Assembly (NCBI GenBank): GCA_022843905.1
Contig: JALHMT010000013.1
Span: 1-64,000, forward strand
Reading direction: 5' to 3'
DNA length: 64,000 bases
Source: Rubrivivax sp.
Lineage (GTDB): Bacteria; Pseudomonadota; Gammaproteobacteria; Burkholderiales; Burkholderiaceae_C
Shown: piece after piece, positions 39,309 to 48,265 of the stretch
Layout of the letters: every line of letters begins with the position of its first letter
Position numbering within the stretch: the first letter of the stretch is position 1
Translations under genes and position numbers: made by a program
The notes under the pieces: model-generated
What the model saw: only the letters and a program-made list of their open reading frames with translations
Database searches by the model: none
Told to the model about the DNA's origin: nothing

Positions 39309-40588
39309 GCTGCCTGTACCACGGGCAAGATGGACGCGTCGGCCTCGAAGCGGCGTCCGTCGCGCAGGCAGAAGGCCGGGCGCAGCAGGCGTTCGCCCAC
39401 CAGCTGGGTGCCTTCGTTGTCCTTCAGCGCCCAGCGACCGCGCTCGTCGTGCAGCACGCTGACGTCGGCCGGGTTCCCCACGGCCAGCGTGCCCAGGTCC
39501 TTGGGCAGGCCGAAGATGTCGACGACGTTGCAGGTGACCATGCGCACCACGTGCTCCAGCGGCAGGCCCAGCGCCAGCATCGCGGTCATGGCCGAGGCCA
39601 GCGAGAAGCGCTGCTTGCCGAAGAACATGTGCTCGGTGTCGCTGTGCTGGTCGGGCGTGCCGGCCGGCGCGGGCACGGCCGTGTTGTAGCCGTGCATGTC
39701 GGCGCCCAGCGTGTGCGGCACGATGCCGGCGTCCAGCGCGATGCGCGCCATCCTGTAGCTGAAGTGCGAGCCGTGGCCGACGTCGATCTTCAGGCCGCGC
39801 GCCAGCGCCTCGCGCACGATGCCGTGCACCTGGCCGCTGCGGTCGACGAAACCGCCGGGGTGGCGCGTGAAGGGGTGGGCCAGGATGTCGCCTTCCTTCA
39901 GCAGCGGCACCACGTCGGCCAGGATGGTGTCGGGGTCGACGCCGTTGGTGCCGGTCTCGGGCAGCGGCCAGAGCTGGCCGAAGTGGATGTACAGCGGCAT
40001 CTTCGCCTGGCGCGCGATGTCGGCCGACTGGCGCATCACGTCGATGCCCCAGCGTGCAAAGCCGCCCAGTTCGGCATGCGCCTTGAAGCCCTTGACGATG
40101 TCCGTGTTGGCCAACGCGGCCTTCACCGTGGCTGCCACGTCCAGGCAGTCGGGCTTGTAGAGCGACGGGTAGTAGTGCCCCTCCATGCCGCCCACCAGGT
40201 AGGCCGACAGGTAGGCGAACACGCGCGACTGCTTGGCGTTGACCACGTACTCGCGGAAGGCCGGCAGCGTCATGCAGGACGGGCCGCCCTGGTCGATCAG
40301 CGTGGTCACGCCCGAGTGCACGCCGCACAGGTCGGCTTCGAGCCCGAAGCGACCGGTGACGTGCTGGAAGACATGGCCGTGCGTGTCGATCATGCCGGGA
40401 ATCACCAGCTGCCCGCGCACGTCCATGTGTGCCTTGGCTGTCGCCGGTGTGCCGGCCGGCAGCACCGCGGCGATGCGGCCGGCAGTGATGGCGACGTCGA
40501 AGAGGCCGTCGCGGCCCTGCGCGGGGTCGATCAGGTGGCCGCCGGTCAGCAGCAGGTCGAAGGTGTCCATGGATTTCCTGGGAGTCAT
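39305..40588 (-). CDS. Amidohydrolase/deacetylase family metallohydrolase (dihydroorotase-like)
   Basis: 'GQLVIPGMIDTHGHVFQHVTG', 'FGLPKDLGTLAVGNPADVSVLHDERGRWALKDNEGTQLVG'. Confidence 0.86.
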   Translation of the reverse strand: MTPRKSMDTFDLLLTGGHLIDPAQGRDGLFDVAITAGRIAAVLPAGTPATAKAHMDVRGQLVIPGMIDTHGHVFQHVTGRFGLEADLCGVHSGVTTLIDQGGPSCMTLPAFREYVVNAKQSRVFAYLSAYLVGGMEGHYYPSLYKPDCLDVAATVKAALANTDIVKGFKAHAELGGFARWGIDVMRQSADIARQAKMPLYIHFGQLWPLPETGTNGVDPDTILADVVPLLKEGDILAHPFTRHPGGFVDRSGQVHGIVREALARGLKIDVGHGSHFSYRMARIALDAGIVPHTLGADMHGYNTAVPAPAGTPDQHSDTEHMFFGKQRFSLASAMTAMLALGLPLEHVVRMVTCNVVDIFGLPKDLGTLAVGNPADVSVLHDERGRWALKDNEGTQLVGERLLRPAFCLRDGRRFEADASILPVVQAA

Positions 40589-41361
40589 GCACGCACGGCG
40601 TCGGCGCCGCGCTGGGCGGCCAGCGACAGCCGGTGCAGGGTGATGTGGCGGATCTCGGCGCGTGAGGCGCCGATGTGCGCCTTGATCAGCATCTCGGCTT
40701 CGCCGGCGCGGCGTGCCAGCAGGGCGCCGAGGATCTTGTCGTGCTCGTCGAACGCGGCCTTGATGCGCGCCGGTTCGATGAAGTCCAGCCGGCGGATGAT
40801 GCGGATGCGCTCGGTGAGATCGCTGTGCGTGCGCAGCATCTCCTTGTTGCCGGCCAGCGCCACCAGGGTGCTGTGCAGCTTCTCGTCTTCACGCGCCACG
40901 GTCTGGCCGTCCATCACCCGCGCCCGCCTGGGCACGCGCCAGAAGGCGCAGAGTTCACCGAGATCGGGCGCCGGGTCCATCGCGCACAGGCGCTTCACGG
41001 CTATCAGCTCGATCTGGGTGCGGAAGTCGTAGAGGTCTTCGTAGTAGGCGAGGTCGAAGGGCTTGACCAGCCAGCCGGCGTGGCCGCCGACGCGGTCGAG
41101 GTAACCCTCGCGCGCCAGCACGTGCAGCGCAAAGCGCAGCGGCGTCCGCGACACGCCCAGGCGATTGGCCAGTTCCTGCTCCGAGTAGCGCTGGCCGGGC
41201 GCCATGCGGAACTCGAAGATGTCTTCCTTGATTCGCTCGTAGACGGCCTGGCCCAGCGTGCCGCGCTCGGGGTCGGCCGCGGACTCCGGGCCCGTGTCGA
41301 CAGGGGCCTCGTGCACCACGTCGATGCGCTTGTCCGCTGCCTTGTTCAGTCGGGTCACCAT
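40585..41361 (-). CDS. GntR-family (FCD) transcriptional regulator
   Basis: 'LGQAVYERIKEDIFEFRMAPGQRYSEQELANRLGVSRTPLRFALHVLAREGYLDRVGGHAGWLVKPFD'; ATGA overlap with amidohydrolase. Confidence 0.9.
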   Translation of the reverse strand: MVTRLNKAADKRIDVVHEAPVDTGPESAADPERGTLGQAVYERIKEDIFEFRMAPGQRYSEQELANRLGVSRTPLRFALHVLAREGYLDRVGGHAGWLVKPFDLAYYEDLYDFRTQIELIAVKRLCAMDPAPDLGELCAFWRVPRRARVMDGQTVAREDEKLHSTLVALAGNKEMLRTHSDLTERIRIIRRLDFIEPARIKAAFDEHDKILGALLARRAGEAEMLIKAHIGASRAEIRHITLHRLSLAAQRGADAVRA

Positions 41362-41383
41362 TCGGGTTCGCTCCTTGCACAAA

Positions 41384-41399
41384 AATTGGGATCCCAATT
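41384..41399. promoter_or_regulatory. Perfect 16-bp palindrome AATTGGGATCCCAATT, candidate GntR operator
   Basis: Perfect dyad between divergent gntR (start 41361) and purU (start 41520); AT-rich island in GC-rich DNA. Confidence 0.65.
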
Positions 41400-41519
41400 G
41401 AAGTACAGCTTTGTGACCCAAGTCAATGCAAGCGGCATGCCAGCCCGGATCCTCGACCACGGGGGCGCAGCTACCATCCCGCGCTGTCCCTTGCCGGACT
41501 GCCTTCCACGGAGCCTCTC

Positions 41520-42368
41520 TTGACCGATTCGCACATCCTCACGCTGTCCTGCCCCGACCAGACGGGCATCGTGCACGCCGTCACCGGCGTGCTGGCCGAA
41601 CGCAGCGGCAACATCACCGACGCGGCGCAGTTCAACGACGCTGCCACGGACCGCTTCTTCATGCGGGTGCAGTTCACGCTGCCGCCCGGCGAGGTCGACG
41701 CCCTGCGGGCCGCCTTCGGCGCGCTGGGCGAGCGCCTGCGGATGAAGTGGGAGCTGCACCGGGCCGACGCGCGCCTGCGAACCGTGCTGATGGTCTCCAA
41801 GCTGGGCCACTGCTTCAACGACCTGCTGTTCCGCTACCGCAGCGGGCTGCTGCCGCTGGACATCTGTGCCGTGGTCTCCAACCACCGTGACTACTATCAG
41901 CTGGCGGCCAGCTACGACATCCCCTTCCACCACATCCCTGTCACGGCGGCGACGAAGGCCCAGGCCGAAGCGCGGCTGCTGGACCTGGTGGGGCAGGAGA
42001 GCGTCGAACTGGTGGTGCTGGCGCGCTACATGCAGGTGCTGTCCGACGACCTGTGCCGCGCGCTGGAAGGCCGCGCCATCAACATCCACCACAGCTTCCT
42101 GCCCAGCTTCAAGGGCGCCAGGCCCTACACGCAGGCGCACGAGCGCGGCGTGAAGATCATCGGCGCCACGGCGCACTACGTGACGGCCGAGCTCGACGAG
42201 GGGCCGATCATCGAGCAGGACATCGCGCGCGTGGACCACGCCTGCGACCCGCAGCAGCTGACCAACATCGGCCGTGACGTCGAGTGCGCCGTGCTGGCGC
42301 GTGCGGTGACCTGGCACGCGCAGCACCGCGTGCTGCTCAATGGGCACAAGACGGTGGTGTTCCGGTAG
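41520..42368 (+). CDS. purU: Formyltetrahydrofolate deformylase
   Basis: TTG start; ACT-domain N-terminus 'ILTLSCPDQTGIVHAVTGVLAERSGNITDAAQF' and 'INIHHSFLPSFKGARPYTQAHERGVKIIGATAHYVTAELDEGPIIEQD'. Confidence 0.93.
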   Translation: MTDSHILTLSCPDQTGIVHAVTGVLAERSGNITDAAQFNDAATDRFFMRVQFTLPPGEVDALRAAFGALGERLRMKWELHRADARLRTVLMVSKLGHCFNDLLFRYRSGLLPLDICAVVSNHRDYYQLAASYDIPFHHIPVTAATKAQAEARLLDLVGQESVELVVLARYMQVLSDDLCRALEGRAINIHHSFLPSFKGARPYTQAHERGVKIIGATAHYVTAELDEGPIIEQDIARVDHACDPQQLTNIGRDVECAVLARAVTWHAQHRVLLNGHKTVVFR

Positions 42369-42542
42369 GTGGCGATTTCCTGGGCACCCGTTTTTTCACA
42401 TTGCAGGAGATTCCGGACGTTTTAATTGGCGGCGCAACAAAAGGTATCTTGCGCTGCAGCATTTTTACGTGCCGACAGTATCGAATGCGGTGTCGTCCGA
42501 CAGCGAATCAATTGTCTGTTGTGCATGCACTGATAATGAATG

Positions 42543-42574
42543 CCGCGCACCGATTCCGTGAATCTGGTGCGCGG
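42543..42574. promoter_or_regulatory. Long hairpin in low-GC leader of the EPS cluster
   Basis: CCGCGCACC-GATTC-CGT-GAATC-T-GGTGCGCGG: 14 paired bases, one bulge, 3-nt loop; no U-tract follows. Confidence 0.4.
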
Positions 42575-42852
42575 AATTATTCCGATCGCGGTGCGCCGCG
42601 GGTACATCGATGGTGCGCCCCGCACGGATAGAAAGCTTCTGCGGCAGAGTGAAACAAGGCGTGCGTAACGAAGGTGAAAAACAATGTAGCCGTTGCCGCA
42701 CCGGCCTGAATCGAAAAGGCACCGTTCGGTGCTGATTCTGCATAGGCGGTGTGCAGCGATGATCCAGGCCGGCGCATCGTGTAACTGCGAGGGGGTGAGC
42801 CGGGAAAGGTATTGATAAACCACGGCGTGGTATTTGCGTTAGTCTTGCTGCA

Positions 42853-43557
42853 TTGCAACATGGTCAGCGGGAGCACGACGTGCAAGTACTGCATTTCCTC
42901 GAAGCATCCACCGCGCCTGAGCGCGCCTCCGACGTGGCCGCACAGTGGGCCGAGCGCGCCGAAACCGCGCTGCACCAGGGCGTCGCCGCGCTGATCCTGC
43001 TGCTCATCTCGCCGGTCCTGCTGGCGATCGCCTTCCTGATCTGGCGCACCGACGGGCCGCCGCTGCTGTTCGGACACTTCCGCGTGGGCCGCGACGGCCA
43101 GCTCTTCCGCTGCCTGAAGTTCCGCACCATGCGCATCGACGCCGACGCGCATCTGGCGCGCCTGCTGGCCGAGAACCCCGCCGCGCGGGAGGAATGGCAA
43201 CGCGACCAGAAGCTGGCGCAGGACCCGCGCGTCACGCCCATCGGGCGCTTCCTGCGCAAGACCAGCCTGGACGAGCTGCCGCAGCTCCTCAACGTGCTGC
43301 GTGGCGAGATGCGGTTGGTGGGGCCGCGGCCGGTCACGCCGTCCGAGCTGCGTCGCTACGACGGCGTGCTGTGGCACTACGTCAGCGTGCACCCCGGCAT
43401 GACGGGCCTGTGGCAGGTCAGCGGCCGCAACCGCACCACCTACGACGAGCGGGTCGCGCTCGATCGCCACTACATCGAGAACGCCAGCCTGGTGCTGGAC
43501 CTGAAGATCCTGGTGCGCACGGTCTACGTGGTGGTGACGGGCCATGGCGCCAGCTGA
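42853..43557 (+). CDS. Undecaprenyl-phosphate sugar phosphotransferase (bacterial sugar transferase family), short form
   Basis: 'GPPLLFGHFRVGRDGQLFRCLKFRTMRIDAD..PIGRFLRKTSLDELPQLLNVLRGEMRLVGPRPVTP..GMTGLWQVSGRN'. Start may be GTG at 42880. Confidence 0.9.
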   Translation: MQHGQREHDVQVLHFLEASTAPERASDVAAQWAERAETALHQGVAALILLLISPVLLAIAFLIWRTDGPPLLFGHFRVGRDGQLFRCLKFRTMRIDADAHLARLLAENPAAREEWQRDQKLAQDPRVTPIGRFLRKTSLDELPQLLNVLRGEMRLVGPRPVTPSELRRYDGVLWHYVSVHPGMTGLWQVSGRNRTTYDERVALDRHYIENASLVLDLKILVRTVYVVVTGHGAS

Positions 43558-44761
43558 AGCCCTGCGCCGCCACCAGGAGCCGGCCGGTCACGGCGCGGCC
43601 GGCCCCGCCGTGCATGGCCTGACGCTGCACGTGGTGGGCCGGCTGACGCCGCCGCTGGCCAGCTTCGTGATGCCCACCATCCAGGCGATGTGTGCCGTGG
43701 GCATGCCGCAGGCCCTCGTGTTCATCGACGACGCCTACGGCCGCGACCAGGTGGCCACGCTGCCTGCGGCGGTGCGCTGCATGCCGGTGCCCGACGGGGA
43801 CACGGCCTGGGCGCGCCGTGCGTCGCTCTCGCAAGGCATGCAGGCGCTGACGCAGCGCGAAGCCATCGGTGCGATGCACCTCTACGGCCTGCTGCCGGGC
43901 CTGGTGGCCCTGCGGCTGCTGCGCCACGGGCCGCTGCGCGAGGTGCCGGTGTATTTCTCGCCTCACAGCTCGCGTGCGCAGGTGCGGCCGACCCTGGTGC
44001 GCGCGGTGGCCGGGCGCCTGGTGCGCCTGGGCCTGGGGCGCAACGCGCGCCACGCCATCGTCAATCTGCGCCTGGACGAGCCGCAGATGGCCGACTTCAA
44101 CGGCCTGCAGGTGCAGGTCGTCGAATGCCCCGTGCCGCAGGTCTTCTTCGACACGCCGCGCCAGGAGGCCAAGCGGCCGCTGCTCATCGCCTGCAACCTG
44201 GAAGGCCAGCGCTCCGCGGTCGATGGGTTCCTGCGCATCGCCGTGCTGCTGAACGACGAGCGCCTGGGCATCAGTTTCAACTGGGTGGGCCCGGCGCTGC
44301 CCGACGCCGCGGCCGCCATCCGCGCCGGCGGCATCGGCCAGTACGACGCCGCCACCGATGCCTCGCGCGCGCAGCGCATGGGGGCGGCCTGGGTCTACGT
44401 GGCCGCGAGCGACGAACGCGGCTTCCCGGTGCGGCTGGCCGAAGCCATGGCAGCCGGATTGCCCTGCGTCGCACTCGACTCCGAGGTGCACCGAAGCATG
44501 ATCACCGATGACCAGACCGGCTACCTGTGCGCCGACCTGAAGCAGCTGCTGCTTCGTGTCGGCCAGCTCGTGGACTCGCCCGCGCTGCGCCAGCGCCTGG
44601 GGCAGGCCGCCCGGCGCGAGGCCCTCGAGCGTTTCAGCGAGGCCGAGTTCAGGCGCCAGCTGTGGCGCGCCATCGGCAGCGACGCTGCTGTGTTGCCAGG
44701 CGCCGACACCCTCGTCGACCCACGAAGCGACGCCCGCGTCGCGAGCCCGCCATGGCGCTGA
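43544..44761 (+). CDS. Glycosyltransferase (family 4-like)
   Basis: 'GAAWVYVAASDERGFPVRLAEAMAAGLPCVALDSEVHRSMITDDQTGYLC'; within EPS cluster. Confidence 0.78.
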   Translation: MAPAEALRRHQEPAGHGAAGPAVHGLTLHVVGRLTPPLASFVMPTIQAMCAVGMPQALVFIDDAYGRDQVATLPAAVRCMPVPDGDTAWARRASLSQGMQALTQREAIGAMHLYGLLPGLVALRLLRHGPLREVPVYFSPHSSRAQVRPTLVRAVAGRLVRLGLGRNARHAIVNLRLDEPQMADFNGLQVQVVECPVPQVFFDTPRQEAKRPLLIACNLEGQRSAVDGFLRIAVLLNDERLGISFNWVGPALPDAAAAIRAGGIGQYDAATDASRAQRMGAAWVYVAASDERGFPVRLAEAMAAGLPCVALDSEVHRSMITDDQTGYLCADLKQLLLRVGQLVDSPALRQRLGQAARREALERFSEAEFRRQLWRAIGSDAAVLPGADTLVDPRSDARVASPPWR

Positions 44762-46173
44762 CCCGCATCCTCCTGGTGCTGCGCGCGCGCTGGCTGCTGG
44801 CGCTGTTCGTGGCGCTGCTCGTGACGGGCCTGGCCGCCGGCATCACGGCCCTGCTGCCGCGCACCTACACGTCGTCGGCCGCGGTGGTGCTCGACGTCAG
44901 GTCGCCCGATCCGGTGGCCGGGCTCATCCTGCCGGGCATGGCGGTGTCGGGTTACATGGCCACGCAGGCCGAGATCCTGCAGAGCGAACGCGTCGCCCTG
45001 AAGGCGGCCGCCTCGCTGAGCGCGGCGCAGGTCGAGGCCTTCAAGGCGCAGTGGCTGCTGCAGACGCAAGGGCAGGGCGAGTTCTCCCCCTGGCTGGCCG
45101 GGAAGCTGGTGGACACGCTGGAGGTGCGGCCGACGCGCGAGTCCAACGTGCTGACGGTGTCGAGCACCACCACCGATGCCCGCCTGTCCGCCGACGTGGC
45201 CAACGCCTTCGTCAAGGGCTACATCGACATCACGCTGGACCTCAAGGTCGAGCCGGCGCGACAGTACAACAGCTTCTTCGACCAGCAGGCCCAGGTGCTG
45301 CGCGAGGGCCTGGAAGCCGCGCAGGCGCGCCTGACGGCCTTCCAGCGCGACAGCGGCATCACCGCCAGCGACGAACGCATCGACGTCGAGACCGCGCGCC
45401 TGGGCGAGCTGGCGACGCAGCTGGTGACCCTGCAAGGGGCGTCGAACGAGACCGGCAGCCGCGTCACCGAAGCGCAGGCCAGCCCCGACCGCATGCAGGA
45501 GGTGCTGGGCAATGGCGTGATCGCCGGCCTGACGGCCGACCTGGCGCGCCAGGAGGCCCGGCTCGACGAGATGCTGGCCCGGCTGGGTGAGCAGCACCCG
45601 CAGGTGCAGCAGCTGCGCGCCAACATCGAGCTGCTGCGCAGCCGGGTGAAGAGCGAGACGGCGCGCCTGGTCAGCAGCATCGGCGTCAGCGATTCGGTGA
45701 ACCGCTCGCGCACGGTGAAGGCGCGCGAGGCGCTGGAGGCCCAGCGCGGCAAGGTGATGCAGCTGCGCGAGCAGCGTGACCACCTGGCCGTGCTGGCCAA
45801 GGACGTGGAGAACGCGCAGCGCGCGTTCGACGCGGTCTACACCCGGCAGAGCCAGACCCGCGTGGAAAGCCAGCTCACGCAGACCAACGTGTCGGTGCTG
45901 AAGCAGGCCGTGCCCTCGCTGCGGCCGGCACGGCCGCGCAGCCTGCTCAACCTGGCGCTGGGCGCCACGCTGGGCGTGCTGCTGGGCCTGGGCGCGAGCC
46001 TGCTGCGCGAGGGCCTGCACCCGGTGCTGCGACACGACGACGACGTGCTGCTGGGGCTGGACCTGCCCCTGCTCGAGCGCGTGCCCGCGCTGCCGGTGAA
46101 GCGGCGTCGTGGCGGGCTGCGCCGGCGCTGGGCAGCCTGGCGCGGGTCGGGCCGTGCACCGGTTCCGGCCTGA
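44752..46173 (+). CDS. epsF: Polysaccharide chain-length determinant protein, EpsF/Wzz type
   Basis: N-terminal TM 'RARWLLALFVALLVTGLAAGITALLPRTYTSSAAVVLDV', long coiled coil, C-terminal TM 'SLLNLALGATLGVLLGLGASLLREGL'. Confidence 0.88.
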   Translation: MALTRILLVLRARWLLALFVALLVTGLAAGITALLPRTYTSSAAVVLDVRSPDPVAGLILPGMAVSGYMATQAEILQSERVALKAAASLSAAQVEAFKAQWLLQTQGQGEFSPWLAGKLVDTLEVRPTRESNVLTVSSTTTDARLSADVANAFVKGYIDITLDLKVEPARQYNSFFDQQAQVLREGLEAAQARLTAFQRDSGITASDERIDVETARLGELATQLVTLQGASNETGSRVTEAQASPDRMQEVLGNGVIAGLTADLARQEARLDEMLARLGEQHPQVQQLRANIELLRSRVKSETARLVSSIGVSDSVNRSRTVKAREALEAQRGKVMQLREQRDHLAVLAKDVENAQRAFDAVYTRQSQTRVESQLTQTNVSVLKQAVPSLRPARPRSLLNLALGATLGVLLGLGASLLREGLHPVLRHDDDVLLGLDLPLLERVPALPVKRRRGGLRRRWAAWRGSGRAPVPA

Positions 46174-46186
46174 AGGAGCGACGACC

Positions 46187-47119
46187 ATGGCCGTGATCTT
46201 CCCCGCCACCCGACTCGCCGGTCCGCCGCCCGACAGCGCGCCGCGGCCCGACACCGCGACGCCGTCGGCACGCTATCGCGCGCTGGGCAGCCACCTGCGG
46301 GAGTCGGTACACCTCAGCGATGCCCAGATCGAGGAGATCCTGATCTGCCAGCGGCGCGACGGCCTGCGCTTCGGCGAAGCCGCGGTGCGTCTGTCGCTGG
46401 TCACGCGGGACCAGCTGCAGCAGGCGCTGGAGCGGCAGTTCGACTTCCCCGTGCCGACCGACGACCAGGCCGACACCGCCTCGCTGTCGCCCGAACTGGT
46501 GATGGCGCACCTGCCCTTCAGCCCCGCGGCCGAGCGCTTCCGCGCCCTGCGCAGCCAGCTGATGGACAGCGCCGACACCGAGCAGGCGGCCGGCATGCCG
46601 CGCCGCGCCCTGGCGGTGCTGAGCATGGGCCTGGGCGAAGGCAAGTCGGTGCTGGCGGCCAACCTGGCGGTGTCCTTCAGCCAGCTCGGCCTGCGCACCC
46701 TGCTGGTCGATGCCAACCTGCGCCGCCCCCGCGTGCATGCCCTGTTCGGGATCGAGCGGCCGGTGGGCCTCGGCGGCCTGCTGTGCGGCCGGCCCGGTGC
46801 CGCGATGTACGGCGTGCCCGGCCTGCCGCGCCTGTCGCTGCTGCCCGCCGGCGGCCTGCCGCCCAACCCGCTGGAGCTCATCGAGCGCCCGGCCTTCACG
46901 CTGCTGATGCACGACTGGCTGGAGAGCTTCGACCAGGTGATCGTCGACACCCCGGCCGCGGGCGCCTCGGCCGACGCGCGCGTGCTGGCCACGAAGTGCG
47001 GCGCTGCGCTGCTGGTGGCGCGTCCCGGGCGCAGCGCCATGGCGCCCTTGCAGAAGTTCGTGGCCGCCCTGCGCAGCGGCCCGGCGCGCGTGCGCGGCGT
47101 GGTCTTCAACGAGTTCTGA
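46187..47119 (+). CDS. epsG: Chain-length determinant tyrosine kinase-like protein, EpsG type, with MshEN-like N-terminus
   Basis: Walker A 'VLSMGLGEGKSVLAANLAVSFSQLGLRTLLVDANLRRPRVHALFG'; N-terminal 'LSDAQIEEILICQRRDGLRFGEAAVRLSLVTRDQLQQALERQFDFP'. Confidence 0.87.
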   Translation: MAVIFPATRLAGPPPDSAPRPDTATPSARYRALGSHLRESVHLSDAQIEEILICQRRDGLRFGEAAVRLSLVTRDQLQQALERQFDFPVPTDDQADTASLSPELVMAHLPFSPAAERFRALRSQLMDSADTEQAAGMPRRALAVLSMGLGEGKSVLAANLAVSFSQLGLRTLLVDANLRRPRVHALFGIERPVGLGGLLCGRPGAAMYGVPGLPRLSLLPAGGLPPNPLELIERPAFTLLMHDWLESFDQVIVDTPAAGASADARVLATKCGAALLVARPGRSAMAPLQKFVAALRSGPARVRGVVFNEF

Positions 47120-47128
47120 GGCCAGGGC

Positions 47129-48265
47129 ATGCGCAGCGGTTCCGTCTCCCACCCCGGCGCCCACGCGGCAGCGCCGGGCCGCGGCGTGCCTGCCGGAGCC
47201 GCTGCGCGGGCCGGCAGCCGGGTGGCCGACATCGATGCGATGAAGGGTGCGGGCATCGCGCTGGTCGTCGTCGGGCACGCCTTCGTGGGCCTGCTGGCGG
47301 CGCGGCTGGCGCCCGCCGACGGCTGGATGGCCTGGACGCACTACGCGATCTACCTCTTCCACATGCCGCTGTTCTTCCTGCTGTCGGGACTGTTCGCGGC
47401 GCGGCGCCTGGCCGATGGACCGCCGCAGTTCCTGCGCTGGCTGCTGGTCGGCCTGGTCTGGCCTTATGTGCTGTGGAGCGTGCTGCAGCTGGGCGTGATC
47501 CATCTCGCGGGCGATGCCGTCAACGTGCCGCATGCGATGAGTGTCGAGCGCATCGTGGCCCTGCTGTGGCTGCCGGCCTCGCAGTACTGGTTCCTGCATG
47601 CGCTGGCGATGTTCCACGCGCTGGCCTGGGTCACCGGCCGCCTGGGCTGGCAGGCCGCCTGGCTGCCAGCGGCGCTGCTGATGCAGGCGGCGCTGGCCTG
47701 GCCGGCGTTCCGCGCCAGCATCTTCGGCAGCTACCTGCCCTATCTGGTGTGGTTCGCACTGGGGGCGGCGCTGACCGGCGCGCATTCGGCCACGTGGCTG
47801 CAGGCGCTGCGCAGCCGGCTGCAGGCCCTGCCGCAGGGCCGCTGGGCGGCGCTGGCCCTGCCGGCCGCTGCCGCGCTGCTCTTCGTGATGCAGGCCGAGG
47901 CGCTGCGCGCGCTGGACGTGCACTACAAGTCGGCCGCCACGCTCGGGGCGCAGGCCGCCGGCATCGTGATGGTGGTGCTGGCCTGCGCGCTGGCCGCACC
48001 GGCCGTGCAGGCCGCGCTGGCCTGGCTGGGCCGGCGCTCGATGGCCATCTTCCTGATGCACGTGATGGTGGTGGCCGGCTGCCGCATCGTGGTCATGAAG
48101 ATCGCGCCGGCCACGCCGGCCGAGGTGGTGCTCCTGCTGAGCACCACGCTGGGACTGCTGCTGCCTTGCTGGGCGGCGATGGCGGCGCAGCGCGCCGGAC
48201 TGTCGCAGTGGCTGGGCTTCGAACGGGCCCAGGTGGCGGGCGGCGGCGCGGAGGCTCGGCGATGA
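47129..48265 (+). CDS. Acyltransferase family 3 (OafA/Fuc4NAc-like) membrane protein
   Basis: 'RVADIDAMKGAGIALVVVGHAFVG..YLFHMPLFFLLSGLF', ~10 TM segments. Confidence 0.83.
   Translation: MRSGSVSHPGAHAAAPGRGVPAGAAARAGSRVADIDAMKGAGIALVVVGHAFVGLLAARLAPADGWMAWTHYAIYLFHMPLFFLLSGLFAARRLADGPPQFLRWLLVGLVWPYVLWSVLQLGVIHLAGDAVNVPHAMSVERIVALLWLPASQYWFLHALAMFHALAWVTGRLGWQAAWLPAALLMQAALAWPAFRASIFGSYLPYLVWFALGAALTGAHSATWLQALRSRLQALPQGRWAALALPAAAALLFVMQAEALRALDVHYKSAATLGAQAAGIVMVVLACALAAPAVQAALAWLGRRSMAIFLMHVMVVAGCRIVVMKIAPATPAEVVLLLSTTLGLLLPCWAAMAAQRAGLSQWLGFERAQVAGGGAEARR

Noticed and set aside
42362-42410. Rho-independent terminator after purU (TTTTTT near 42391)
   Set aside because: Only a 4-bp GGTG/CACC stem precedes the T-run; too weak to call.
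42422-42823. 133-aa minus-strand ORF in the low-GC leader
   Set aside because: No recognisable family, overlaps the hairpins and several competing short ORFs; insufficient support for a CDS.
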